NCBI GenBank assembly: GCA_044223975.1
Contig: JBGALI010000012.1
Span: 62,001-126,000 of the forward strand
Origin: CAZCPB01 sp044223975
GTDB lineage: Bacteria > Planctomycetota > Phycisphaerae > Phycisphaerales > UBA1924
Reading direction: 5' to 3'
DNA length: 64,000 nucleotides
The notes under the pieces are model-generated. The model was not told where the DNA came from and searched no databases. It saw only the letters and a list, made by a program, of their open reading frames with translations. This document shows positions 52,766-61,692 of this stretch, piece after piece. Within the stretch, counting starts at the first letter, position 1. Each line of letters begins with the position of its first letter. The translations under genes were made by a program, and so were the position numbers.

Positions 52766-53749
52766 ATGCAGCGCACGCTCGAGCGTCTGTCGCCCATCCT
52801 CCGCCTGGCCCGGGTCACGAGCGCGTTCGCGGTCGTCGGAAACTCGTGGTTCACGGTGCTCTGGGCTCGGGCCTCGGCCCAGGAGCCTTCCCACGCCGAT
52901 CTCACGGCCCGCCCCCTCGCGCTCCTGCTGAGCGCCGCCGCGGTCAACGCGCTGGGGCTGTTCGTGTTCGGGGCCAGCGTCAACGACATCCTCGACCTGC
53001 GCCGTGACCGCCTGCTCCGCCCCGACCGCCCGCTCGCGGCGGGTGAGGCACGCCTGGGCACCGCGGTTACGGTCGTCGCCGCGACGCTGCTGCTCGCCGT
53101 GCTCGGTGCCGCGGCGTTCGGGACGATGGGAGTGGTGCTCACCGTGATTTTGGCCGGGGCGATCCTGGCGTTCAACGGGGCGGCCCGGTTCGTCCCGGGC
53201 TTCGGCATCGTGGCGTTCGGGCTGATCTACGCCGGCCAGATGCTCGTCCCCGATCCACGGGCCCATTTCCTGTGGCCGGCATGGACGGTCATGACCGTCA
53301 TGAGCGGGATCCATGCCGCGGCGCACGTGCTGGGACGCAAGACACCGCCGATCTCGCGCCGCGCGTGGGTCGTGACGGCGATCGGGTGGGTGTCGTGGTC
53401 CGCGGCCGCGTTCTGGCTGTGCACGACCCGGGAGTCTCCGGCGCACCGCGCGTGGCCCGAGTGGGTGAGCGGCTACGCGTGGGCGGGGCCGGCGGGCGTC
53501 CTGATGGTCCTCGTCCTGGTCTGCTGGCGCAAGGCGCGCGTGCTGGGCCCGGGCCCGCGCCTGGCGGACAAGTACCTGCGTTACGCCACGCTGGCGCTGA
53601 GCTTCTGCGCCGTCGGCTGGATGGGGGGCGCGGGCCACTGGCGCGAGGCGCTGATCCTGGGCGTGCTGGCCCTGGCCGGGTACCTGGGCATGACGGTGCT
53701 GCGGGAGCTCTATTCACTTCTGGAGAATCCGATCGGGTTTCGCCGGTGA
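52766..53749 (+). CDS. UbiA-superfamily prenyltransferase-like membrane protein
   Basis: 327 residues with about eight to nine membrane helices. The prenyl-diphosphate site is SVNDILDLRRDRLLRPDRPL, i.e. NDxxDxxxD plus the RPxRPL tail typical of the superfamily. The second Asp-rich motif between later helices is weak (HVLGRKTPPISRR), so the donor/acceptor pair cannot be named. It may make a quinone, a haem precursor or another prenylated lipid. It is divergent from ribH by 73 nt and converges with mlaE. Confidence 0.8.
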   Translation: MQRTLERLSPILRLARVTSAFAVVGNSWFTVLWARASAQEPSHADLTARPLALLLSAAAVNALGLFVFGASVNDILDLRRDRLLRPDRPLAAGEARLGTAVTVVAATLLLAVLGAAAFGTMGVVLTVILAGAILAFNGAARFVPGFGIVAFGLIYAGQMLVPDPRAHFLWPAWTVMTVMSGIHAAAHVLGRKTPPISRRAWVVTAIGWVSWSAAAFWLCTTRESPAHRAWPEWVSGYAWAGPAGVLMVLVLVCWRKARVLGPGPRLADKYLRYATLALSFCAVGWMGGAGHWREALILGVLALAGYLGMTVLRELYSLLENPIGFRR

Positions 53750-53761
53750 GGCACGGCCGGC

Positions 53762-54610
53762 TCAGGTCAGCTTCAGGATGTAGAAGATCGTGGTGAAGAT
53801 CAGGTCCGCGATGATGACCGCGACCACGCTCTGCACGACCGTCCCGGTGGTCGCCTTTCCGACGCCCGCGGCACCGCCGGAGACCTTCAGCCCGTTGCCG
53901 CACGCGATGAGGCCGATGAGCATGCCGAAGATCGCGCCCTTGCCGACGCCGGTCAGGAAGTCCACGAGCTTGGCCTGATCGAGCGTGTTCTCCCGGTAGG
54001 TCGCGTACGGGATGTCGAGCAGCGTGACCGAGACCACGCACGAACTGCCGATCGCGACCAGGTCGGAGATGATGGCCAGCACGGTCATGCTGACGATCGC
54101 GGCCGCCACCCGCGGCACGACCAGGAAGCGCACGGGGTTGAGCGCCATGGCTTCGAGCGCCTCGACCTCCTCGCTCACGACCATCGTGCCGATCTCGGCG
54201 GCGATGGACGCTCCCGCGAAGCCGGTCAGCACCACGGCGCCGATCAGCGGGCCCAGCTCGCGGAGCACCGCCACCCCGATGATGTTCGCGACCAGGTCCT
54301 TCTGGCCGAACTCGTCGAGCGGCGGGGAGAGCTGGAACGCGAGGATGAACCCGATGCACCCGGAGACCAGCGAGACGATCCCCACCGCGCGCACGCCCAC
54401 GCGGATGACCTGCGAAACGATCGCCTGGACCCCCAGCCGGTGCCGCTTCCCGGTTACGCCGCGCGCCACCCACCACGTCGCGTCGAGCATGAGGTAGACG
54501 AGCGAGCCGATGTGGTCGAGCACGCCCAGCGTGCGGCCGCCGACCGCTTCGAGCACGGACGCGACGGCGCCGCGGGGGGCCGGCGCCGGGCTGTCGGTTG
54601 CGTCCGTCAT
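53762..54610 (-). CDS. MlaE-family ABC transporter permease
   Basis: 282 residues, five to six hydrophobic segments. MlaE hallmarks: FILAFQLSPPLDEFGQKDLV, VLRELGPLIGAVVLTGFAGA, SIAAEIGTMVVSEEVEALEA and MALNPVRFLVVPRVAAA. It is the membrane part of a phospholipid/lipid ABC importer or exporter (MlaFEDB type). The matching ATPase (MlaF) and MCE protein (MlaD) are not in the window. The start lies 3 nt after the STAS gene, an MlaB-like arrangement. Confidence 0.9.
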   Translation of the reverse strand: MTDATDSPAPAPRGAVASVLEAVGGRTLGVLDHIGSLVYLMLDATWWVARGVTGKRHRLGVQAIVSQVIRVGVRAVGIVSLVSGCIGFILAFQLSPPLDEFGQKDLVANIIGVAVLRELGPLIGAVVLTGFAGASIAAEIGTMVVSEEVEALEAMALNPVRFLVVPRVAAAIVSMTVLAIISDLVAIGSSCVVSVTLLDIPYATYRENTLDQAKLVDFLTGVGKGAIFGMLIGLIACGNGLKVSGGAAGVGKATTGTVVQSVVAVIIADLIFTTIFYILKLT

Positions 54611-54613
54611 GCG

Positions 54614-54958
54614 TCAGGCCAGCGCCGCTTCGAGCGACTCGGCGATCTCGAACACGGTGTTCAGCTTGGCGATCTGCAGGATCGCCCTCACCTTCGGGTT
54701 CAGCGAGCACAGAACCAGGCGCGTCTTGCCCTTGCGCGCCGACTGCAGCGCCTCGACCATCACCGCCAGTCCCGGCGTGTTCATGTAGTCCACCCGTCCA
54801 AGGTCGATGACCACGCGCGACGGCTTGGCGTCCATGACGCGCTTCATCGCCGCCCGGAACGGGGTCGCCTCGTTGTACGCGATTTCCCCCTGCGGGGCCA
54901 CGACGACGCCGCTCGGGCGCTGGTCGATATGCACTTCCAAACCTGGGACGTCCGCCAT
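54614..54958 (-). CDS. STAS-domain protein (anti-sigma antagonist / MlaB-like)
   Basis: 114 residues from ATG 54958 (GTG 54961 also open), whole-length STAS fold: HIDQRPSGVVVAPQGEIAY, RVVIDLGRVDYMNTPGLAVM, RLVLCSLNPKVRAILQIAKL. At the usual phospho-Ser position (D-x-S-G) there is MNTPG, with Thr as the only hydroxyl. It sits between an MlaE permease and an RsbW-like kinase, so it could be the permease's MlaB-type subunit, the kinase's antagonist, or both. Confidence 0.85.
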   Translation of the reverse strand: MADVPGLEVHIDQRPSGVVVAPQGEIAYNEATPFRAAMKRVMDAKPSRVVIDLGRVDYMNTPGLAVMVEALQSARKGKTRLVLCSLNPKVRAILQIAKLNTVFEIAESLEAALA

Positions 54959-55437
54959 CACGCACTCCCCTCCCCGCCCGAGGCCGAAAGCCCCGCGCGC
55001 GCCTTGGGCCCGTCCTTGAGCTTCACGAGCGTCAGGCGCATGCCCCCACCCTCACGAACTTCGTACACGGCCTCGTCCATCACCTCGCGGATGATGTGCA
55101 CCCCCAGCCCGCCGGGCTTGATGTCCTCGAGGTCGCGGCCGCGGATCTTGGCCGGGTCCACCTGCTTGGCCTCGTCCTCGATGACGATACGCAGGCCGCC
55201 CACCGAGCCGTTGACCGCCATGGGCCAGATGTTGATCCATATCGGGCAGTCGGTGCGACGGTCGTAGCCGTGCCGGATGATATTGCAGAGCGCTTCGTCC
55301 ACCGCCAGCGCGATCTGCGCGCGGTCTGCATCTCCGAACCCCAGGCGCTGCGCCACCACCGACACCAGGTCCCGAACGCCCGCCAGGTACACCGGGTTAC
55401 TCAGGAGCTCGACGCGGATGTGCGGGCGTTCGGTCAT
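54958..55437 (-). CDS. RsbW/SpoIIAB-like ATP-binding protein (anti-sigma kinase fold)
   Basis: 159 residues from ATG 55437. GHKL ATPase boxes: N box QIALAVDEALCNIIRHGYDR, then G1-type IVIEDEAKQVDPAKIRGRDL and G2 GGLGVHIIREVMDEAVYEV, then MRLTLVKLK. This is HATPase_c_2, as in RsbW and SpoIIAB. No sigma-B-like gene is adjacent. It overlaps the STAS gene by one base (TGATG) and the upstream lipoprotein gene at ATGA. Confidence 0.85.
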   Translation of the reverse strand: MTERPHIRVELLSNPVYLAGVRDLVSVVAQRLGFGDADRAQIALAVDEALCNIIRHGYDRRTDCPIWINIWPMAVNGSVGGLRIVIEDEAKQVDPAKIRGRDLEDIKPGGLGVHIIREVMDEAVYEVREGGGMRLTLVKLKDGPKARAGLSASGGEGSA

Positions 55438-55793
55438 GAATGTTCCGCCGATGGTCCCGGCCCTTTCGCCGGCAGATTCCCCCCGGCCGCAAACTTGTTC
55501 CAACGCTCAACGGCCGCTCCCCGCTCCGCCTCCGGGGCCGCGTAATCGTACCCGAGAGTCTGGCCGGTCAGCCGCTCCAGCGTGCGGATCGCCAGCAGGC
55601 GTGTGGCCGGGTCATCGCTTTCGAGCAAGGGCACGATCTGGGGAACCGCCGAACGATCCTCGCGACGGGCCGCGTCGACGATCGCGTCCATCCGTGCCGC
55701 GGGCTCCGGCGAATCAAAGCCGCGCGGCATCGAAGGGCCGCAACCCGCGGCCGCGACGATCACCAGCGCCAACCACTTCCCCGGACGAGCCAT
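55434..55793 (-). CDS. Small HEAT-repeat lipoprotein
   Basis: 119 residues from ATG 55793. A lipoprotein-type signal (LALVIVAAAGCG, Cys 18) leads to one or two HEAT-like helices: DSPEPAARMDAIVDAARRED then RSAVPQIVPLLESDDPATRL, with LAIRTLERLTGQTLGYDYAA. The pattern is common in planctomycete lipoproteins. First gene of the chain lipoprotein - kinase - STAS - MlaE, joined by ATGA. Its start is weak: no clear ribosome-binding site. Confidence 0.75.
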   Translation of the reverse strand: MARPGKWLALVIVAAAGCGPSMPRGFDSPEPAARMDAIVDAARREDRSAVPQIVPLLESDDPATRLLAIRTLERLTGQTLGYDYAAPEAERGAAVERWNKFAAGGNLPAKGPGPSAEHS

Positions 55794-55818
55794 CCGGAAG
55801 ATGGTACCAGAGGTGACG

Positions 55819-55836
55819 CGGCGGCGTTCGCCGCCG
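55819..55836. repeat. GC-rich hairpin between divergent genes
   Basis: CGGCGGCG-TT-CGCCGCCG, perfect, in the 87-nt gap between the HEAT lipoprotein and guaA. There is no T-run. It could be a regulator site or an mRNA structure in the guaA leader. Confidence 0.5.
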
Positions 55837-55880
55837 AGAGGGGAACGGCGTATCGTCCCGATTCCCCGGGAGGGGGTGCC

Positions 55881-57440
55881 ATGGCCGGAACACACGACGA
55901 GATCATCCCCGTCCTCGATTTCGGCGGCCAGACCGCGCAGCTCATCTGCCGCCGGCTCCGCGACGCGGGCGTTTTTTCCCTGCTTGTGTCCCCCACCATC
56001 TCGCCCTCGGAGTTGCGTGCCATGCGGCCCAAGGGGATCGTCCTCAGCGGCGGCCCGATGAGCGTCTACGAGAAGGGCGCCCCGGTGTGTGATCCCGGCG
56101 TGTTCGACCTCGGCGTCCCGGTGCTGGGGATCTGCTACGGCATGCAATTGGCCTGCCGTGTCCTGGGCGGCACCGTAAGCCCCGGCGACAACCGCGAATT
56201 CGGGCGTGCGGCGATCCACGTCACAGACCGGAGCGACCTGTTCGCCGCGATCCCCGAGCGGACCACCGTGTGGATGTCGCACGGGGACCAGGTCACCGAC
56301 ATGGACCGGCGCGTGTTCGAGCCGCTGGCCGCGACACCCACGTGCCCGTTCGCCGCCGTGCGGTCTCGCGCCGCCGGGCGCCGCTTCTACGGGGTGCAGT
56401 TTCACCCGGAGGTCACGCACACGCCCCACGGCGCCGAGCTGCTCCGCAACTTCGTCTACGAGATCTGCGCCTGCTCGGGCTCGTGGAAAATGGCAAGCTA
56501 CGCCGACGAGGCCGCGGCAACCATCCGTGCACAGGTCGGCGATGGGCACGTCATCTGCGGGCTGTCCGGGGGCGTCGATTCGGCCGTCACGGCGGCGATC
56601 GTGCACCGCGCGGTAGGGGCCCAGCTCACGTGCGTGTTCATCGACAACGGCCTGCTCCGCAACCTCGAGCGGGAGCTTGTCGAAACGACCTTCCGTGACC
56701 ATTTCCGCATCGACCTGCGCGTGATCGACGCGTCGAAAGAGTTCCTGTCCGATCTCCGCGGCGTGGTTGATCCCCAGGAAAAGCGCCGCCGCATCGGGCA
56801 CCGCTTCATCGACGTCTTCAAGCGCACGGCGTCGGAGATCAAGGGAGCCCGCTTCCTCGCCCAGGGAACGCTCTACCCGGACGTGATCGAGTCCGGGCAC
56901 GGGCACGCGGGCCAGTCGGCCAACATCAAGCTGCACCACAACGTCGGCGGGCTGCCGGCGGAGCTTGGCTTCACGCTCGTCGAGCCGCTTCGCGAACTGT
57001 TCAAGGACGAGGTGCGCCGGCTCGGCGAGGTGCTCGGGCTCCCCGAGCACATCATCTGGCGTCACCCCTTCCCCGGCCCGGGGCTGGCGGTGCGGTGCCT
57101 CGGAGAGGTCGCCGAGCCGAAGCTCAAAGTGCTGCGTGCCTGCGACGAGATCCTGCTCGAGGAGATCGTTGCGGCCAACCTGTACCGCTCCACCAGCCAG
57201 GTCTTTGCGGTGCTCCTGCCCGTGCAGAGCGTGGGCGTGATGGGCGACGGGCGGACCTATGACTCGGTGGTTGCGATTCGCGCGGTCGAGTCCCAGGATT
57301 TCATGTCCGCGGACTGGGCCCGCCTGCCGCACGACCTGCTGGCGACCGTCTCGAGCCGGATCATCAACGAGGTCCGCGGCGTCAACCGCGTGGTCTACGA
57401 CATCTCGAGCAAGCCGCCCGCCACCATCGAGTGGGAGTGA
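55881..57440 (+). CDS. guaA: GMP synthase (glutamine-hydrolysing)
   Basis: 519 residues. The GATase domain (1-195) has VLGICYGMQLACRVLGG (C85) and FYGVQFHPEVTHTPHG (His/Glu of the triad). The ATP pyrophosphatase has GLSGGVDSAVTAAIVHRAVG (PP loop). The C-terminal dimerisation domain ends RGVNRVVYDISSKPPATIEWE. It converts XMP to GMP with glutamine and ATP. A purine-rich GGGAGGGGGT precedes the ATG. Length and motifs are normal. Confidence 0.97.
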   Translation: MAGTHDEIIPVLDFGGQTAQLICRRLRDAGVFSLLVSPTISPSELRAMRPKGIVLSGGPMSVYEKGAPVCDPGVFDLGVPVLGICYGMQLACRVLGGTVSPGDNREFGRAAIHVTDRSDLFAAIPERTTVWMSHGDQVTDMDRRVFEPLAATPTCPFAAVRSRAAGRRFYGVQFHPEVTHTPHGAELLRNFVYEICACSGSWKMASYADEAAATIRAQVGDGHVICGLSGGVDSAVTAAIVHRAVGAQLTCVFIDNGLLRNLERELVETTFRDHFRIDLRVIDASKEFLSDLRGVVDPQEKRRRIGHRFIDVFKRTASEIKGARFLAQGTLYPDVIESGHGHAGQSANIKLHHNVGGLPAELGFTLVEPLRELFKDEVRRLGEVLGLPEHIIWRHPFPGPGLAVRCLGEVAEPKLKVLRACDEILLEEIVAANLYRSTSQVFAVLLPVQSVGVMGDGRTYDSVVAIRAVESQDFMSADWARLPHDLLATVSSRIINEVRGVNRVVYDISSKPPATIEWE

Positions 57441-57443
57441 CGC

Positions 57444-57851
57444 GTGATCGCACGCTTCTCGGTCAGCACGCGCGGCCAAGGACTCCATGAGATCACCGAT
57501 CGCGTCCGTGAGGCGGTGCGTGCCGCGAACGTCAGTGAAGGGTTGTGCACCGTGTTCCTGCGGCACACCTCGGCGAGCCTGATCATCCAGGAGAACGCCG
57601 ACCCCTCGGCCCGGCACGACCTCGAGCGATGGCTTGGCCGCCTCGTCCCCGAGAACGACCCGCTGTACACGCACAATGCCGAAGGCCCCGACGACATGCC
57701 CGCGCACATCAAGGCGGCGCTCACCGCGACCTCGCTCTCAATCCCCATCGATCGCGGCGACCTCGTGCTGGGGACGTGGCAGGGGATCTACGTCTGGGAG
57801 CACCGCTCTGCGCCGCACCAGCGCAGCGTCGTGGTGCACATCGCCGGATAG
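57444..57851 (+). CDS. YjbQ/UPF0047 family protein
   Basis: 135 residues from GTG 57444, three bases after the guaA stop, so probably co-transcribed. Family signature residues: LCTVFLRHTSASLIIQENAD, DLERWLGRLVP, DMPAHIKAALTATSLSIPID, LVLGTWQGIYVWEHR, with conserved His and Asp. YjbQ proteins have been linked to thiamine phosphate synthase side activity and to metal binding; the cellular role is unsettled. Confidence 0.92.
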   Translation: MIARFSVSTRGQGLHEITDRVREAVRAANVSEGLCTVFLRHTSASLIIQENADPSARHDLERWLGRLVPENDPLYTHNAEGPDDMPAHIKAALTATSLSIPIDRGDLVLGTWQGIYVWEHRSAPHQRSVVVHIAG

Positions 57852-57857
57852 GCAGGC

Positions 57858-58445
57858 TCATCGTTTGACCGCGAAGTACTCCGGTTCGTTCCCCGGCTTC
57901 CACTTGATGTTGCACCCGATGCTCGGCCACTGCGGCTCGGGGACCGGCCGGCCCGCGAGCGTGGCCGCCACCGCCGCCCGCAGGTCCGAGCCCGTCACGG
58001 GATTGCCGTTCCCCGGGCGGCTGTCATCGAACTGACCCCGGTAGTTGAGCCTTCGATCACGATCGAACACAAAGAAATCCGGGGTGCACGCGGCGCGGTA
58101 CGCCTTGGCGACTTCCTGCGATTCGTCGTACAGGTACGGGAACGTGTACCCCGCGGCGCGTGCTTCTTCCACCATTTTCGCCGGCCCGTCGTCGGGGTAC
58201 CTCACGGCGTCGTTGGAACTGATGGCCACCATCGCGCCCCCCGCGGCAGCGCAGTCCCTCCCGAAGGCGGCGAGCGCCTGCCGGATGTGCTTCACGAACG
58301 GGCAGTGATTGCAGATGAACGCCACGACCAGTATTGGAGCGTCGTCGAAGTCCTTGAGCGACAGGTACTTCCCGGAGACGTCCGGCAGCCGGAATTGAGG
58401 AGCCGCGGTTCCCAAAGCAAGCATGGTGGAAGGAGTCTGGGCCAT
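57858..58445 (-). CDS. Thioredoxin-fold protein (AhpC/TSA-like redoxin)
   Basis: 195 residues from ATG 58445, with AGGAAA upstream. LGTAAPQFRLPDVSGKYLSL, then the active site VVAFICNHCPFVKHI with a CxxC (CNHC), PYLYDESQEVAKAYRAACTP, DFFVFDRDRRLNYRGQFDDS. Cytoplasmic; no signal peptide. It belongs to the widespread 'thioredoxin family protein' group with CNHCPF, presumed to reduce disulfides or peroxides; substrate unknown. Confidence 0.9.
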   Translation of the reverse strand: MAQTPSTMLALGTAAPQFRLPDVSGKYLSLKDFDDAPILVVAFICNHCPFVKHIRQALAAFGRDCAAAGGAMVAISSNDAVRYPDDGPAKMVEEARAAGYTFPYLYDESQEVAKAYRAACTPDFFVFDRDRRLNYRGQFDDSRPGNGNPVTGSDLRAAVAATLAGRPVPEPQWPSIGCNIKWKPGNEPEYFAVKR

Positions 58446-58647
58446 GGTCGTTTCCTGGTGCCGCGGCAAGGGGAGGAGCCGCGATGAAAGAATCGTTGCC
58501 CTCCCGAGCGCGCCGCGACGCCTTAGACGATAATCACGCGCGTCCAAGGACTATCGTTCCGGCGCGCGCGAGCACCGCTCGCGCCGGGGCGTCCGCACAC
58601 GGGGCACACGCCGCCCCAACGCCGAACAAGAGAAGGAGGTTCGACGA

Positions 58648-59781
58648 ATGCTGACCTTGAAATCGTTCACCCTGTCCGCCCTCACCGCGCTCGCCGGCGC
58701 CGGAGCCGTGCTGGCCCCGGCGGCACGCACCTACGCCCAGGCCGAGCAGGTCACCAAGGAAGACTACATCACCGGCTCGATGCAGATCGACTTCAACACC
58801 CGCACGCAGAAGGACACGAGCGGGGACCTGAAGGAAGGGTCCGCGGCCATCGGCGCCAAGGACAAGTACACCCTCACGCTCCGCGTCGCCGAGACGATCG
58901 AGTTCGCCGGTGAGGTGCAGCGCCAGCCCAACCTCTTCAGCAAGCTGATCTCCAAGAAGAAGCAGGAGGCTTCCCTGTTCTTCAAGGTGAACCTCTCGGC
59001 GTTCAACCCCAAGGACCTGAAGCAGAAGAAGACGGTCGGTTCGCTCGTCGGCACCGTTCCCATCGACACGGCCAGCGGCGCGTACGAGCTCTCCGGCGGC
59101 GCGGCCAAGGAAAGCGCCCTGCGGATCGCCGTCGACGCCGTGGGTTCGGCCCCGGCCTTCACCGAGAACTTCGGCGGGCGCATCGTCGGCAAGTCTGAGA
59201 AGAAGGAATCGCTCGCCGCGTACACCTTCAAGCGCGTGGTCGGCGACCGCACGGTCGAGATCCAGGTCAAGAAGTCCGACCCCATGCGTTTCGAAAACGT
59301 GGCCCTGGCCAAGGGCCCGGTCGCCAGCTACCCCCGCACCAACGTCAACGGCCGGCTGGATTACGACTACGAGACCAGCAACTGGTACACCGACGGCATT
59401 CGCTTCAAGTACGCCCTCGACGGCAAGGACATCGAGGACGTCGTCACCGGCTCCATCAAGTGGGTCGAGGACCCGTCGTACAAGTCCAACGGCAAGGGCT
59501 ACTACGAGTTCAACCTCCGCTTCAACGAGGACAAGTTCAAGAAGGCCGGCGGCGAGGCCGCGGCGTTCGACAAGATGAGCAACGAGGACGCGTTCTTCGC
59601 CGTCGATGACACCGTCCCCTGCCTGACGGGGCGCGTGAACTACGTGGACACCCTTTCGGGCGAGGACGTCATCGCCAGCAAGGTCGAGTACCACCTCAAC
59701 GCCAACAAGCTCACCAAGCAGCAGGTGATGAACTTCTTCAAGCTCTGGATGCTGTCCATCGGGCCGATCAACGACGACTGA
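58648..59781 (+). CDS. Exported protein of unknown function
   Basis: 377 residues, with a near-perfect GAAGGAGG before the ATG suggesting high expression. Signal peptide (SALTALAGAGAVLAPAARTYAQ). The mature part is strand-rich: GSMQIDFNTRTQKDTSGDLK, YTLTLRVAETIEFAGEVQRQ, AGEAAAFDKMS-like helices, and GRLDYDYETSNWYTDGIRFK. It contains no cysteine pair pattern or catalytic motif I recognise. A short GC hairpin follows the stop (GGGGCT-TTC-AGCCCC, about 59800). Periplasmic or surface protein, family unknown. Confidence 0.75.
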   Translation: MLTLKSFTLSALTALAGAGAVLAPAARTYAQAEQVTKEDYITGSMQIDFNTRTQKDTSGDLKEGSAAIGAKDKYTLTLRVAETIEFAGEVQRQPNLFSKLISKKKQEASLFFKVNLSAFNPKDLKQKKTVGSLVGTVPIDTASGAYELSGGAAKESALRIAVDAVGSAPAFTENFGGRIVGKSEKKESLAAYTFKRVVGDRTVEIQVKKSDPMRFENVALAKGPVASYPRTNVNGRLDYDYETSNWYTDGIRFKYALDGKDIEDVVTGSIKWVEDPSYKSNGKGYYEFNLRFNEDKFKKAGGEAAAFDKMSNEDAFFAVDDTVPCLTGRVNYVDTLSGEDVIASKVEYHLNANKLTKQQVMNFFKLWMLSIGPINDD

Positions 59782-59899
59782 ACCCCGACCGGGGCGGGGG
59801 CTTTCAGCCCCGCGCAACGATCATTCCGGTATAGTGCCGCGGCCGGTCCGGGAACGGGCCGGCCGCGTTTGCAAGGGCATCACTCAGGAGGAGACCACC

Positions 59900-61423
59900 A
59901 TGTCCCGCTCGTTCATCGGCACCCTCGCCAACCGCTACGGCACCCGCGTCACCCGCGCCGAGCGCCGCGAGTTCCTCAAGACCACGCTCGCCGCTTCCGC
60001 CGGATTGCTCCTTTCCTCGGGGGGCGCGCTGGGGTTCTCCCGCCGCCCCGGCGCCGCCGGCAAGCGCGTGGTTGTCGTTGGCGCCGGCTTCTCCGGCCTC
60101 GCGTGCGCCCACGAACTCAAGAGCGCCGGCTACGACGTGACCGTGATCGAAGCCCGCAACCGCATCGGCGGCCGCGTGCTCTCCTTCAACGCCGCGAACA
60201 AGAACGAGTACATCAAGGGCCGCAACATTGAGGGCGGCGCCGAGCTCATCGGCAGCAACCACCCCGCGTGGGTCAACTACGCCAAGATGTTCGGCCTTGA
60301 ATTCCTCGATGTCAGCGAAGAGGAAGACTCCGCACTCCCCGTCGTCATCGACGGCAAACTCCTCTCGTACGAGGAGGGCAAGAAGCTCTGGGACGACATG
60401 GAGGTCGCGCTCGCGAACATGAACGCGCTGGCCGAAAAGGTCCCCGAGGACGAGCCGTGGACCGCGCCCGACGCCGAGAAACTCGACAAGACCTCCACCC
60501 AGGCGTGGATCAACGCTCTGGAAGCCCCCGAGCTGGTCAAGCGCATGATGTGGATCAACCAGACCAGCGACAACGGTCAGGACCCGTCGCGCCAATCGCT
60601 CCTCGGCCAGCTCGCGGCCGTCAAAGGCGGCGGCCTCGAGAAGTACTGGAAGGAAACCGAGGTCTACCGCTGCAAGGGCGGCAACGACCAGCTTGCCCAG
60701 AAACTCGCCGCGGGCATCGGCGCCGACCGCATCACCACCAAGCTCCCCGTGCGCTCGATCTCGCTCAAGGGCGACACGATGGTTGTCGAGTGCGCCGACA
60801 ACCGCACCATCGAGTGCGATGATGTCGTGCTCACGGCGCCGCCGGCGACCTGGGCCAAGATCAACTGCACGCCCGATCTGCCCGCCCAGATGCGCCCGCA
60901 AGTCGGCAACAACGCCAAGTACCTTGCCCACGTCAAAGAGCGGTTCTGGGAGAAGCACGACCCCAAGCTCAGCCAGTACGCGCTCTCCGACGGCATGCTC
61001 AACATGACGTGGGACGCCACCGATGCGCAGGGCGATGTGGGCCCCGAGAACGGCGGCGCCTGCCTCACCGGCTTCGCGGGCGGCCCCGCCGTCGAGAAGG
61101 CCATGGCGATGGACAAGGATGCTCGCGAGGCGGCGTTCGCCGAGATCTACGAGAAGTTCTACCCCGGCTTCAAGGCCAACCTCGTCCAATCTCGCTACAT
61201 GGATTGGCCGAAAGAACCCTGGGCCGGCGCGAGCTATTCCTTCCCCGCACCCGGGCAGGTTACCACCGTCGGCCCTCTCATGGCCAAGCCGCACATGGGC
61301 GGTCGCCTCCACATCGCCGGCGAGCACACCTGCTACAAGTTCGTCGGCTACATGGAAGGCGGCCTCGACTCGGGCATCCGCGTCGCCAAGCGCATCGCGG
61401 CGCGCGACGGCGTTATGAAGTGA
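59900..61423 (+). CDS. Tat-exported flavin amine oxidase
   Basis: 507 residues from ATG 59900 (GGAGGAG upstream). A twin-arginine-type signal ERREFLKTTLAASAGLLLSS precedes the FAD fold VVVVGAGFSGLACAHELKSA, then TVIEARNRIGGRVLSFN and NIEGGAELIGSNHPAWV. The C-terminal flavin motif is GGRLHIAGEHTCYKFVGYME followed by GGLDSGIRVAKRI. This is the monoamine oxidase/amino-acid oxidase group; the substrate cannot be read from sequence. The cofactor would be inserted before export, as expected for a Tat substrate. Confidence 0.92.
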   Translation: MSRSFIGTLANRYGTRVTRAERREFLKTTLAASAGLLLSSGGALGFSRRPGAAGKRVVVVGAGFSGLACAHELKSAGYDVTVIEARNRIGGRVLSFNAANKNEYIKGRNIEGGAELIGSNHPAWVNYAKMFGLEFLDVSEEEDSALPVVIDGKLLSYEEGKKLWDDMEVALANMNALAEKVPEDEPWTAPDAEKLDKTSTQAWINALEAPELVKRMMWINQTSDNGQDPSRQSLLGQLAAVKGGGLEKYWKETEVYRCKGGNDQLAQKLAAGIGADRITTKLPVRSISLKGDTMVVECADNRTIECDDVVLTAPPATWAKINCTPDLPAQMRPQVGNNAKYLAHVKERFWEKHDPKLSQYALSDGMLNMTWDATDAQGDVGPENGGACLTGFAGGPAVEKAMAMDKDAREAAFAEIYEKFYPGFKANLVQSRYMDWPKEPWAGASYSFPAPGQVTTVGPLMAKPHMGGRLHIAGEHTCYKFVGYMEGGLDSGIRVAKRIAARDGVMK

Positions 61424-61440
61424 CGGAGTAACGAATTAAC

Positions 61441-61488
61441 GAAGCGACGAAGCGACGAAGCGACGAAGCGACGAAGCGACGAAGCGAT
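61441..61488. repeat. 8-bp tandem repeat
   Basis: Five perfect copies of GAAGCGAC and a sixth ending in T, directly after the amine oxidase stop codon. On the minus strand it reads as an SLRRFVAS-coding repeat without function. Simple-sequence expansion. Confidence 0.9.
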
Positions 61489-61692
61489 CGAATCGTCCGC
61501 TCCTCGCCCTCTTCGGGCAGGCGATGGTTGCGAGGGGTGCAGCGCTTCGCAAGCCTCGCGAGCTCGCTCCCTTGCATTCCGCCGGCCCTTTGGGCCGGCG
61601 ACTCGTCAGCTCCATGCGTCGAGCCGCGGCAGGTTTCCGCACCCAAGCTTTCCGCGCGACAGACTCGCGCCACCCGCGCATCCAGAGTGTCC

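Noticed and set aside
55434..57707. 757-codon minus frame covering guaA
   Set aside because: Only the last 119 codons (the HEAT lipoprotein) look real; the rest is antisense to guaA.
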